DNA of 64,000 nucleotides from contig JBMNPJ010000006.1 of NCBI GenBank assembly GCA_050943535.1, forward strand, positions 184,216 through 248,215. The letters run 5' to 3'. Below are positions 7,513 through 15,016 of the stretch, piece after piece. The DNA is from Massiliimalia sp050943535 (GTDB taxonomy: Bacteria; Bacillota; Clostridia; Oscillospirales; Ruminococcaceae). The notes below the pieces were generated by a model. That model made no database searches. It had not been told where the DNA came from and worked only from the letters and a program-made list of their open reading frames with translations. Made by a program: the position numbers and the translations under genes. Position 1 is the first letter of the stretch; each line of letters opens with the position of its first letter.

Positions 7513-8877
7513 GTGATTTATCAGTGTGAAAATATAAATTGCCGCTGGATTGGAGAAACAGATCAGCTCCTTACCGTTTGTCCTAAATGCGGAAAAGAAT
7601 TGGTACCGCTAAAAGAAACCAACTTGAATGGGGAACAGTGGGCAAAATTAGGATGCTTTTGGCTTTCAGAAGTACCTCGGCAGGAAAATAAAATTCGGGA
7701 ATGTTTTGAGCAAAGCAGTATGCAGGGAGACTTGTTTGGAATTACCAGTCTTGGGTGGTGCTGTGAAAATGGGGTTGGCATGGAAGCTGACGAAAAACAA
7801 GCCATTTGGTTGTATGAGCAGGCCGCACAAGAAGGGTATCTTCCTGCAGTATGCAATTTAGGATATTGTTTGGAGATGGGAATTGGAACGGTTCCTGATC
7901 CGAAAAAGGCGGCGGAACATTACGAATGGGCTGCCGAATATGGGTATTCCCGTGCACAGCTTTTGTTGGGACTTTGTTTCCGGGATGGAATCGGAGTAAA
8001 GGAAGACAAAGTTCAAGCAGTAACTTGGCTGACCAAAGCTGCAGAACAAGGGTCTGCAGCTGCAGCGAGGGATTTAGGTCAGATGTATGAATTTGGAGAA
8101 GGAATTGCTCAGGATTTATTACAGGCTGCTTGTTGCTATGAGATGGCCGCAGAGCAGGGCGACCGGGAGGCACAATGCTGTGCGGGATATTGTTATGAAG
8201 AGGGGGTGGGTGTCAAAAAGGATCCAGTGAAAGCTAGAATTTGGTACGAAAAAGCGGCGGAACAGGGGTCTCTTCGTGCCATGAATAATTTGGGATACTT
8301 GTATGAATACGGTACAGGGGTTTCGAAAGATGAGGAGAAGGCATTTCATTACTATTGTCAAGCGGCAGATGCCGGTTATCCTCGGGCACAGGATAATGTT
8401 GGATTGTGCTATGAAAACGGAACTGGAGTAACCCAGGACGGAGAACAGGCGGTGAAATGGTTCCAAAAAGCAGCGGACCATAATCTGGACGACGGGATCT
8501 ACCATTTAGGCAGATGTTATTTTTATGGATTTGGCGTTGCAGAAGATCCTCAGCGCGCAGTTGCATTGTATGAAAAAGCCATGTCTTTAGGTTGCGATAA
8601 TCGTGCATTGTATGCGGATATGGGCTTTTATTATGAACGTTGGAAAGAAGATTTAAAACAGGCATCTGAGTGGTATCAAAAAGCCGCCGATAAGGGCAGC
8701 GCCGCAGCACAATATCATTTGGCTAGATTTTATAGCCAAGGCAAATTTTTTGATCAGGATACAGAACAGGCCAAAAAACTTTGTGAAAAAGCGCTGGAAT
8801 TGGAACCGGAAGACTGGCTGAAAAAACAGATTGCCAAGCTTTTACAGCAGCTGGAAACGGGTGAAATAGAAGGATAA
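7513..8877 (+). CDS. Zinc-ribbon protein with tandem Sel1 repeats
   Basis: A 454-residue protein. The first 30 residues hold four cysteines in a C-x4-C...CPKC arrangement, probably a small zinc ribbon. The rest is about ten Sel1-like repeats of roughly 36 residues, recognisable by alternating LGxCYExGxGVxxD and AxxWYxKAAxxGxxxA. Sel1 solenoids act as protein-binding scaffolds; no catalytic motif is seen and no partner is suggested by neighbours. GTG 7513 was chosen because AGAGGAA lies just upstream; TTG starts further upstream in the same frame would add a poorly supported hydrophobic stretch. It is flanked by terminators and is probably transcribed alone. Confidence 0.85.
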   Translation: MIYQCENINCRWIGETDQLLTVCPKCGKELVPLKETNLNGEQWAKLGCFWLSEVPRQENKIRECFEQSSMQGDLFGITSLGWCCENGVGMEADEKQAIWLYEQAAQEGYLPAVCNLGYCLEMGIGTVPDPKKAAEHYEWAAEYGYSRAQLLLGLCFRDGIGVKEDKVQAVTWLTKAAEQGSAAAARDLGQMYEFGEGIAQDLLQAACCYEMAAEQGDREAQCCAGYCYEEGVGVKKDPVKARIWYEKAAEQGSLRAMNNLGYLYEYGTGVSKDEEKAFHYYCQAADAGYPRAQDNVGLCYENGTGVTQDGEQAVKWFQKAADHNLDDGIYHLGRCYFYGFGVAEDPQRAVALYEKAMSLGCDNRALYADMGFYYERWKEDLKQASEWYQKAADKGSAAAQYHLARFYSQGKFFDQDTEQAKKLCEKALELEPEDWLKKQIAKLLQQLETGEIEG

Positions 8878-8902
8878 TTTTTATCGTTGGATGAAAATAG
8901 TG

Positions 8903-8960
8903 AAAGAGACGGGTATTCTTATAGCATTTGAAAACTGTAAGAATATCCGTCTCTTTTGTT
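8903..8960 (+). terminator. Terminator of the Sel1-repeat gene
   Basis: A long stem with one bulge (8903-8921 with 8938-8956, AAGAGACGG...CCGTCTCTT) followed by TTTTG. Confidence 0.85.
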
Positions 8961-9316
8961 AGAAACAAAAATGTTATCATATTTTTGAGATGAGGCATTG
9001 AATTTACATCAATATTTTCTTATTCATGATGACATTGATATATTGTCTCAGTAAGTTTTTCCTTTTTATAGGTATTAGCATTCTTCTGCGTGAAGTGAAT
9101 AAAAAGATATAAACTTTGGTGCAAGTATCTTCATTTAGACAAACCATGGTTTCATAACGAAAAAAGTTTTTCGATAACTGACGATAAAAAGGATATTCCT
9201 GATGCCAGAAAGGTAGATGAGCCTCGCAAATCAAAAAAGACAGAGCCTGTTAAAATCAATCCTTTTGTGCAGTACCAACTTGTCTGATTAGAGATCTGTA
9301 TCAGTAATGAAAATAC
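8961..9316. other. Gap without intact gene; possible decayed coding remnant
   Basis: No intact gene is seen. In the plus-strand frame ending at TGA 9285-9287, about 35 codons look protein-like: DDKKDIPDARKVDEPRKSKK, then TEPVKINPFVQYQLV. The Lys-rich stretch followed by FVQYQ recalls the N-terminal half of small DUF6465-type proteins. There is no start codon in frame, so at best it is a remnant. Confidence 0.25.
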
Positions 9317-9352
9317 AAAAAATCCGCTAAAGTCTATGACTTCAGCGGATTT
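9317..9352 (-). terminator. Terminator of tRNA-Pro
   Basis: A 14-bp stem with one mismatch (9338-9351 with 9321-9334) directly 3' of the tRNA on the minus strand, followed by a T-run. Confidence 0.85.
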
Positions 9353-9428
9353 TGGTCGGAGTGGCGGGACTCGAACCCACGGCCTCTTGAACCCCATTCA
9401 AGCACGCTACCACCTGCGCTACACCCCG
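9353..9428 (-). tRNA. tRNA-Pro (anticodon GGG)
   Basis: A 76-nt cloverleaf including an encoded CCA end. Acceptor CGGGGTG pairs with CACTCCG, D-stem GCGC with GCGT, anticodon stem CTTGA with TCAAG around loop ATGGGGT, and T-stem GTGGG with CCCGC around TTCGAGT. The anticodon GGG reads proline codons CCC and CCU. Confidence 0.95.
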
Positions 9429-9616
9429 AGAACTTTAATTATTTTACACTGATTTTCCTGGTTTGTCAAGTGTAAAACAGGTTTTTGTTTCTAAATTTAT
9501 TTCAGAGCAAAATCCATAAAAAACTCAACATTTTACTACAACAAATGACCATGGATTTTTGACAGAGTTGTGCTAGAATGAAAGAAATGAAATCGGTTGA
9601 TATAGGAGGAAATACT

Positions 9617-11146
9617 ATGAAACAGAAAACAATTACTTTTTTGCCAGGGGAATATTGGTATGGAATTCGTTCCAATGATGGGATTAAAATGCCGCTGTCA
9701 GCACAAAGCAGCTATCGGGCAGATATTCAGCCTAATACAGACCCCAACCAATGCAATCCCCTTTTGCTTTCCAGTAAAGGACGCTGTATTTGGAGTGAAG
9801 AAGGATTTTCTGTAATTTGTGAAAACGGTCAGCTTCAGGTAAGCTCTAAACGCACTGAAGTGATTGTGGAAACATTGGGCAATACTTTAAAAGAAGCATT
9901 TTTGGAAGCGTCCCGCAGATTCTTTCCGGCAAATGGGGTGGTGCCTCCAAAAGAATTTTTTACAAAGCCTCAATATAACACCTGGATTGAACTGATGTAC
10001 GATCAATCCCAGGAAGGGGTTTTAACCTATGCGGAAAATATTTTAAAACAGGGACTGCCGGCAGGAATTTTGATGATCGATGACGGCTGGGCACTGGATT
10101 ACGGCGTTTGGGAATTTAACCGGAATACTTTCCCCGATCCCAAAGCGATGGTGGACAAACTTCATCAGATGGGATTTGAAGTGATGCTGTGGACCTGTCC
10201 TTTTTTGTCTCCGGACTGTAAAAATGCCAGAGATTTGTGGGATCAGGGACTTTTGGTGAAAAATCCAGATGGCTCTCTTTCTTTGAAACTGTGGTGGAAT
10301 GGATTTTCTGTGGTGCTGGATGGAAGCAATCCGAAAGCGATGGAATGGTATCATGAGCAAAACCGCCGTCTCATGGAGGAGTACGGAATTGACGGATTTA
10401 AATTCGACGCAGGAGACGGTTCTTTTTACAGTGATGATGACCTGACATTCCAGCCAATCACTGCCAATGGTCAGACAAAAGCCTGGGCAAAAGTGGGTCT
10501 TGACTATCCTTATAATGAATACCGCGCTTGTTATGGGATGGCGGGAACCCACCTGGTACAGCGTCTGGCGGATAAACTGCACAGCTGGTCAGAAAACGGA
10601 GTTTCTTCTCTGGTGCCCAATGAGCTTTGTCAGGGGATTTTAGGGTATGCGTTTACCTGTCCGGATATGATTGGTGGCGGAGAATATAAGAGCTTTTTGA
10701 GTCATTCTGACAGTTTGGATGAAGAGTTGTTTGTTCGTTACGCTCAGTGTGCTGCATTGATGCCTATGATGCAGTTTTCTGCAGCTCCGTGGAGAGTGTT
10801 GTCTCAGGAAAATTCTAACCTGTGTGTGCAGGCAGCAAAAATGCATATTGATTTTTCTGAACGTTTCTGGGATCTGGCATGCCATGCGGCAAAAACCGGA
10901 GAGCCTATTGTGCGGTATCTGGAGTATGTGTTCCCAGGTCAGGGATTGGAGCAGGTAACCGACTGCTTTATGCTGGGAGACACCATTCTGGTGGCACCGG
11001 TACTGGAAAAAGGTGCTCGGATGAGACAGGTTTCACTTCCTAAGGGAATCTGGAAGTATGTGAACGGAACAACATATGAGGGCGGAAAGACAGTGGAAGT
11101 TCCGGCACCTTTGGATTGTCTGCCGTATTTTGAAAAGATTGGGTAA
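9617..11146 (+). CDS. Glycoside hydrolase family 31 protein (MYORG/alpha-galactosidase-like branch)
   Basis: A 509-residue TIM-barrel glycosidase without a signal peptide, so probably cytoplasmic. GH31 features are PQYNTWIEL near residue 118, ILMIDDGW near 151 and the catalytic-nucleophile strand GIDGFKFDAGD, with Asp264 as predicted nucleophile. The FDAGD form, in place of the usual WxDMNE, together with the short length recalls the MYORG/alpha-galactosidase branch of GH31, so an alpha-galactosidase or related exo-activity is my best inference. ATG 9617 follows AGGAGGA directly. It stands alone between the tRNA and a GNAT gene, with no transporter adjacent. Confidence 0.82.
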   Translation: MKQKTITFLPGEYWYGIRSNDGIKMPLSAQSSYRADIQPNTDPNQCNPLLLSSKGRCIWSEEGFSVICENGQLQVSSKRTEVIVETLGNTLKEAFLEASRRFFPANGVVPPKEFFTKPQYNTWIELMYDQSQEGVLTYAENILKQGLPAGILMIDDGWALDYGVWEFNRNTFPDPKAMVDKLHQMGFEVMLWTCPFLSPDCKNARDLWDQGLLVKNPDGSLSLKLWWNGFSVVLDGSNPKAMEWYHEQNRRLMEEYGIDGFKFDAGDGSFYSDDDLTFQPITANGQTKAWAKVGLDYPYNEYRACYGMAGTHLVQRLADKLHSWSENGVSSLVPNELCQGILGYAFTCPDMIGGGEYKSFLSHSDSLDEELFVRYAQCAALMPMMQFSAAPWRVLSQENSNLCVQAAKMHIDFSERFWDLACHAAKTGEPIVRYLEYVFPGQGLEQVTDCFMLGDTILVAPVLEKGARMRQVSLPKGIWKYVNGTTYEGGKTVEVPAPLDCLPYFEKIG

Positions 11147-11255
11147 GGCAAACTTGACTTGGAGTTTGCTCTAAATGTTATACTATAATAAATTATTTTA
11201 GTAGTGTAAATATAGATGAAATTTTGAAAAAACGTTTTTAGGAAAGTGATACAAT

Positions 11256-12065
11256 ATGATAATTTCCATAGAGAAAGACCATGAAATTTTTAAAAGCAGA
11301 GAATATCAGAAAGATATTGTTCCATTTAGCTTGATAGAACTGATTCGACAGTATCCATTTTTGCTGGTAAGCGATGAAAAGAGTTTTGTTGTGGGTATGA
11401 CTGGTCCACAGATGCCTGTATGGGTTTGGACCTCCGATGGTATTTCAGAAGAATCTTTAAAGGAACTGAGTGATTATTTGTGGGACCGTTTTCATGGTCA
11501 GGGTTCTATCATGTTGATTGCTAAGCCAGAAACTGCAGATGTGCTGGTGAAACCTTTTTTGGGAAAATCAGCTGCGAAACAGCATCGTGTCTGTATGGAG
11601 AGTTTTGAAAATCCTAGGGTGATTCCTGCGAAAAACACAGATGTGTCTATAGAAAGACCTTCTCCAGCTGATAAAAAAGAAATTGCAGTTTGTATGGCGA
11701 ATTTTCAGCAGGATTGCTATGGCAAGGCAGAAGATTACGAAGATTTCCTGCAAGAAGCCGGTGAATGTATAGAAAATCCTTGGTTTTTTGTCATTAAGCA
11801 GCAGGAGAGTGTTGTAGCTACAGCCCAAAGCCGCAGGGAAACTGAAAAGCACATGGCAATTAACCTGGTTTATACTAAACCAGAATACCGGGGCAGAGGG
11901 TTTGCTGCGGCTTTAGTAGCTCATATCAGCAAACTTATTTTGGAGAGAGGAAAAACACCTATTTTGTATACGGATTTAGCAAACCCTGCTTCCAATCGGG
12001 CGTACCAGAATGTGGGTTTTATAAAACGGGGTAAAGTGGATGAAGTGACATTAAATTGGAACTGA
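11256..12065 (+). CDS. GNAT-family N-acetyltransferase with N-terminal extension
   Basis: A 269-residue protein. The C-terminal half is a GNAT fold: VYTKPEYRGRGFAAALVAHI carries the acetyl-CoA-binding R-G-x-G-x-A loop, and NPASNRAYQNVGF is the typical motif B. The N-terminal 120 residues form a separate domain I do not recognise, as in other two-domain GNATs of about 270 residues. The substrate is unknown. The gene ends 57 bp before an aldo/keto reductase gene and may be cotranscribed with it. Confidence 0.8.
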   Translation: MIISIEKDHEIFKSREYQKDIVPFSLIELIRQYPFLLVSDEKSFVVGMTGPQMPVWVWTSDGISEESLKELSDYLWDRFHGQGSIMLIAKPETADVLVKPFLGKSAAKQHRVCMESFENPRVIPAKNTDVSIERPSPADKKEIAVCMANFQQDCYGKAEDYEDFLQEAGECIENPWFFVIKQQESVVATAQSRRETEKHMAINLVYTKPEYRGRGFAAALVAHISKLILERGKTPILYTDLANPASNRAYQNVGFIKRGKVDEVTLNWN

Positions 12066-12122
12066 TAACAAGAATTTCTGGTTTTGAAAAGAATGGATTT
12101 CAGTATAGAGAGGAGAAGTATT

Positions 12123-13139
12123 ATGGTAACCACTACATTGGGAAGAACAGGCATTACAGTGAATCGAAATGGATTCGGAGCACTGCCGGTACAGCGTGTA
12201 TCCCTAAAAGAAGGTGCCGCTCTTTTGAGGAGAGCCTTCGATCATGGAATTCGGTTTTTTGATACAGCCCGGGCTTATACCGACAGCGAAGAAAAAATTG
12301 GTGAGGCGCTGAGCGATGTGCGGGATCAGATTATTTTGGCAACCAAAACCGGACAAACAACGGTAGAAGGGTTTTGGAAGGATCTGGAGACCAGCCTGAA
12401 ACTGCTGAAGACTGACTATATTGATATTTATCAGTTCCACAACCCATCTTTTTGCCCCAAACCAGGAGACGGAACAGGACTTTATGAAGCAATGCTTCAA
12501 GCGAAAAAGCAGGGAAAAATTCGCTTTATTGGAATTACCAACCATCGGCTGTCTGTAGCGGAAGAAGCGGTAAATTCCGGGCTATACGATACGCTGCAAT
12601 TTCCGTTCAGTTATTTGGCCAGCGAAAAGGAAGAACAGCTGGTTCGTTTGTGCCAGGAGAAAAATGTGGGCTTTATCTGCATGAAGGCATTGTCCGGGGG
12701 ATTGATTACCCGTTCTGATGCGGCGTATGCTTATTTGGCACAGTTTGAGAATACGCTTCCTATCTGGGGAATCCAGCGGCAGACTGAGCTGGATGAGTTC
12801 CTTTCTTATCAGGACAATCCACCTGCCATGACCCGAGAAATTCAGGAACTGATCCAAAAGGATCGTCAGCAGTTGGCAGGGGACTTCTGCCGTGGATGCG
12901 GATATTGTATGCCTTGTCCCATGGGGATTGAAATTAATACTTGCGCCAGAATGTCCTTGCTTTTAAGACGGTCCCCTGCCCAGAACTGGCTGGGAGAAAA
13001 GGGTCAGGAAATGATGAAGCAGGTAGAAAAATGTATTCAGTGCGGGCAGTGTAAGTCCAAATGTCCTTATGGGCTGGATACTCCGGCACTGCTCCGGAAA
13101 AATTATGAGGATTATCAGACCTTTTTACAGAAATCATAA
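12123..13139 (+). CDS. Aldo/keto reductase with C-terminal 2x[4Fe-4S] ferredoxin domain
   Basis: A 338-residue fusion. The N-terminal barrel has FGALPVQR, a catalytic-type DTARAYTDSEEKIG (Asp/Tyr), QFHNP and the cofactor-side strand. From about residue 255 come two cysteine clusters, CRGCGYCMPCPMGI and CIQCGQCKSKCPYGL, each able to hold a [4Fe-4S] cluster. Such fusions may couple NAD(P)H or ferredoxin to reduction of an organic carbonyl; the substrate is unknown. ATG 12123 follows GAGGAGAAG. The next gene, 17 bp downstream, encodes a second protein of the same architecture. Confidence 0.88.
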   Translation: MVTTTLGRTGITVNRNGFGALPVQRVSLKEGAALLRRAFDHGIRFFDTARAYTDSEEKIGEALSDVRDQIILATKTGQTTVEGFWKDLETSLKLLKTDYIDIYQFHNPSFCPKPGDGTGLYEAMLQAKKQGKIRFIGITNHRLSVAEEAVNSGLYDTLQFPFSYLASEKEEQLVRLCQEKNVGFICMKALSGGLITRSDAAYAYLAQFENTLPIWGIQRQTELDEFLSYQDNPPAMTREIQELIQKDRQQLAGDFCRGCGYCMPCPMGIEINTCARMSLLLRRSPAQNWLGEKGQEMMKQVEKCIQCGQCKSKCPYGLDTPALLRKNYEDYQTFLQKS

Positions 13140-13156
13140 CAGAAAAGAGGGGTTCT

Positions 13157-14314
13157 ATGAATTATCGATGGCTGGGCAAAACCGGAATCTCAGTGAGTGA
13201 GGTTGGCTTGGGAAGCGAAGGATTTATGAATCAGGATGAAGCATTTGCCAAGGCGTTGATTGATGCGGCGCTGGAATGCGGAATCAACTATTTTGATATG
13301 TATAATTCTGAGCCGGATGTGAGAACCAATTTTGGGAAAGCTATGTATGGCCGCCGGGAGAAATTTATTATTCAGGGGCAGATTGGTTCCACCTGGCAGA
13401 ATGGTCAGTATCAGCGTTCTCGGGAATTGCCTCAGGTAAAAGAAGCATTTGAAGATCTGCTCAAACGGATGCAGACTGACTACATGGATGTGGGAATGAT
13501 TCATTTTGTGGATGAACAGGCAGACTTTGACCGGATTTTTCAGGGAGAATTCCTTTCTTATGTGCTGGATCTAAAACGGGAAGGGAAAATCCGCTGTACT
13601 GGTATGGGAACTCACAACCACCGGATTGCCATGCAGGCGGCAAAAACCGGACTCATTGATGTGATTATGCTCAGCGTCAATCCGGCTTATGATATGCTTC
13701 CTTCTAATGAAGACTTAAACGTTTTATTTGAGCAGGATACCTATCAGGGCAGCAATTCTGCTTTGGCAAATATAGATCCGGAGCGGGAACAGCTGTATCA
13801 ATATTGTGCTGCCAATGGAATTGCCTTGACTGTGATGAAACCTTTTGCCGGAGGAGCTCTGCTGGATCAAAACCAGAGCCCGTTTGGAATTGGCATGACA
13901 GTATTCCAGTGTCTTCATTACGCATTGACTAGACCGGGTGTTGTTTCCGTGTTGGCAGGTGCCAAAACACCGGAGGAAATCCGCTATGCTGCCGGTTACA
14001 GTGACCTGCCGGAGGAAGAAAAGGATTACGCAAAAGCATTGAGCCAAGCGCCGGCGCACCGGTTTTTTGACAAGTGTATGTACTGCGGTCACTGTGCTCC
14101 CTGCACAGCAGGAATTGATATTGCTACTGTTAATAAATATGCGGATCTGTGCGAAGCTCAGGGCATGGTCCCTGAAACGGTGCGGGATCATTATCATTTA
14201 TTAAAGGCCAAGGCTTCTGACTGCATCCAGTGCGGAATCTGTGAAACCAATTGTCCATTTGGGGTAAAGATTATGGAGCATATGCAAAAAGCTGCGGCGA
14301 TTTTTGGGGAATAA
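13157..14314 (+). CDS. Second aldo/keto reductase with C-terminal ferredoxin domain
   Basis: A 385-residue paralogue of the preceding protein, with the same layout but clearly diverged. The barrel has GLGSEGFM, NYFDMYNSEPDV and GMIHFVDEQ. The C-terminal clusters are CMYCGHCAPCTAGIDI and CIQCGICETNCPFGV. The 17-bp spacing shows that the pair is an operon. The YFDMY motif replaces DTAxxY, keeping Asp and Tyr at about the expected positions. The close linkage suggests sequential steps, or two reductases with related substrates. Confidence 0.88.
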   Translation: MNYRWLGKTGISVSEVGLGSEGFMNQDEAFAKALIDAALECGINYFDMYNSEPDVRTNFGKAMYGRREKFIIQGQIGSTWQNGQYQRSRELPQVKEAFEDLLKRMQTDYMDVGMIHFVDEQADFDRIFQGEFLSYVLDLKREGKIRCTGMGTHNHRIAMQAAKTGLIDVIMLSVNPAYDMLPSNEDLNVLFEQDTYQGSNSALANIDPEREQLYQYCAANGIALTVMKPFAGGALLDQNQSPFGIGMTVFQCLHYALTRPGVVSVLAGAKTPEEIRYAAGYSDLPEEEKDYAKALSQAPAHRFFDKCMYCGHCAPCTAGIDIATVNKYADLCEAQGMVPETVRDHYHLLKAKASDCIQCGICETNCPFGVKIMEHMQKAAAIFGE

Positions 14315-14408
14315 ACTGCGTCGAATGACGAAATGATAAAAATCATCAAAGTGGTCAGCAGTCTTTCTATCCTTTTTGCGAAAAAACAGGAAAAGTAAAA
14401 ATCAGGTA

Positions 14409-14437
14409 TTTACAAAGAAAACCCGGTGTGATATAAT
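14409..14437 (+). promoter_or_regulatory. rpsO promoter with extended -10
   Basis: TTTACA (14409-14414), 17-bp spacer, TATAAT (14432-14437) preceded by TGA, giving an extended -10. Confidence 0.88.
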
Positions 14438-14443
14438 ATATAT

Positions 14444-14511
14444 GCTTTTCCGCGGGATGAGGATTATTGCCGGATAACCGGAATTCGCCTAACCCACCGC
14501 TGCGAAAAGGC
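14444..14511 (+). promoter_or_regulatory. Structured rpsO leader
   Basis: The leader closes on itself: GCTTTTCCGCGG (14444-14455) pairs imperfectly with CCGCTGCGAAAAGGC (14497-14511). The closed region contains a small CCGG-ATAA-CCGG hairpin. S15 represses its own mRNA through structured leaders in several bacteria, and this could be such a site. Confidence 0.45.
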
Positions 14512-14554
14512 TGCATCCTGAATATGGATGACAATTTTAATGAGGTGAAAGAAT

Positions 14555-14821
14555 ATGCTGAGAAAAGAAGAAAAAAACCAAGTAATCGCAGAAAACCGTC
14601 TGCATGACACCGACACAGGTTCTCCTGAAGTACAGATCGCTGTATTGACCAAGAGAATCAACGACCTGCAGGAACACTTTAAAGTTCATCACAAAGACCA
14701 TCACTCTAGACGTGGTCTGCTGAAAATGGTAGGTCATCGCCGCAACCTGCTCAACTACTTGAAAAAGACCGATATCGAACGTTATCGTGCTATCGTAGCA
14801 AAACTGGGTCTGCGTAAATAA
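14555..14821 (+). CDS. rpsO: 30S ribosomal protein S15
   Basis: An 88-residue S15 with the expected motifs: DTGSPEVQIAVLTKRIN, LQEHFKVHHKDHHSRRGLL and the C-terminal LLNYLKKTDIERYRAIVAKL. It binds 16S rRNA early in small-subunit assembly. ATG 14555 lies behind GAGGTG. The order rpsO then pnp is the usual one in bacteria; here a terminator and a second structured leader separate the two. Confidence 0.97.
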   Translation: MLRKEEKNQVIAENRLHDTDTGSPEVQIAVLTKRINDLQEHFKVHHKDHHSRRGLLKMVGHRRNLLNYLKKTDIERYRAIVAKLGLRK

Positions 14822-14835
14822 TCAATAGAATACGT

Positions 14836-14864
14836 AAGGCAGATGAAACCTTCATCTGCCTTTT
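14836..14864 (+). terminator. rpsO terminator
   Basis: A 12-bp perfect stem (14836-14847 with 14851-14862, loop ACC) followed by TTTT. Confidence 0.88.
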
Positions 14865-14882
14865 CGTGTGTTTTCAAACCTG

Positions 14883-14995
14883 TTTCTGATGGGCTTAAGA
14901 TGGGAAATTAGCATTAAATCGTACCGCTGGACCGGGTAAATTCCGGCGGCAGGATTTATTGCTAAGCCCAGCGCCTGTCAGAACAAAATGTTATT
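14883..14995 (+). promoter_or_regulatory. Long structured leader upstream of pnp
   Basis: TTCTGA and TGGGCTTA (about 14884-14897) pair with TAAGCCCA (14963-14970) and TCAGAA (about 14978-14984), forming an outer stem with a bulge. Inside, CCGCTGG pairs with TCCGGCGG (about 14924-14948). The element ends about 20 nt before the pnp ribosome-binding site. Confidence 0.5.
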
Positions 14996-15016
14996 TTCGT
15001 TACAGGAGGAAATTTT

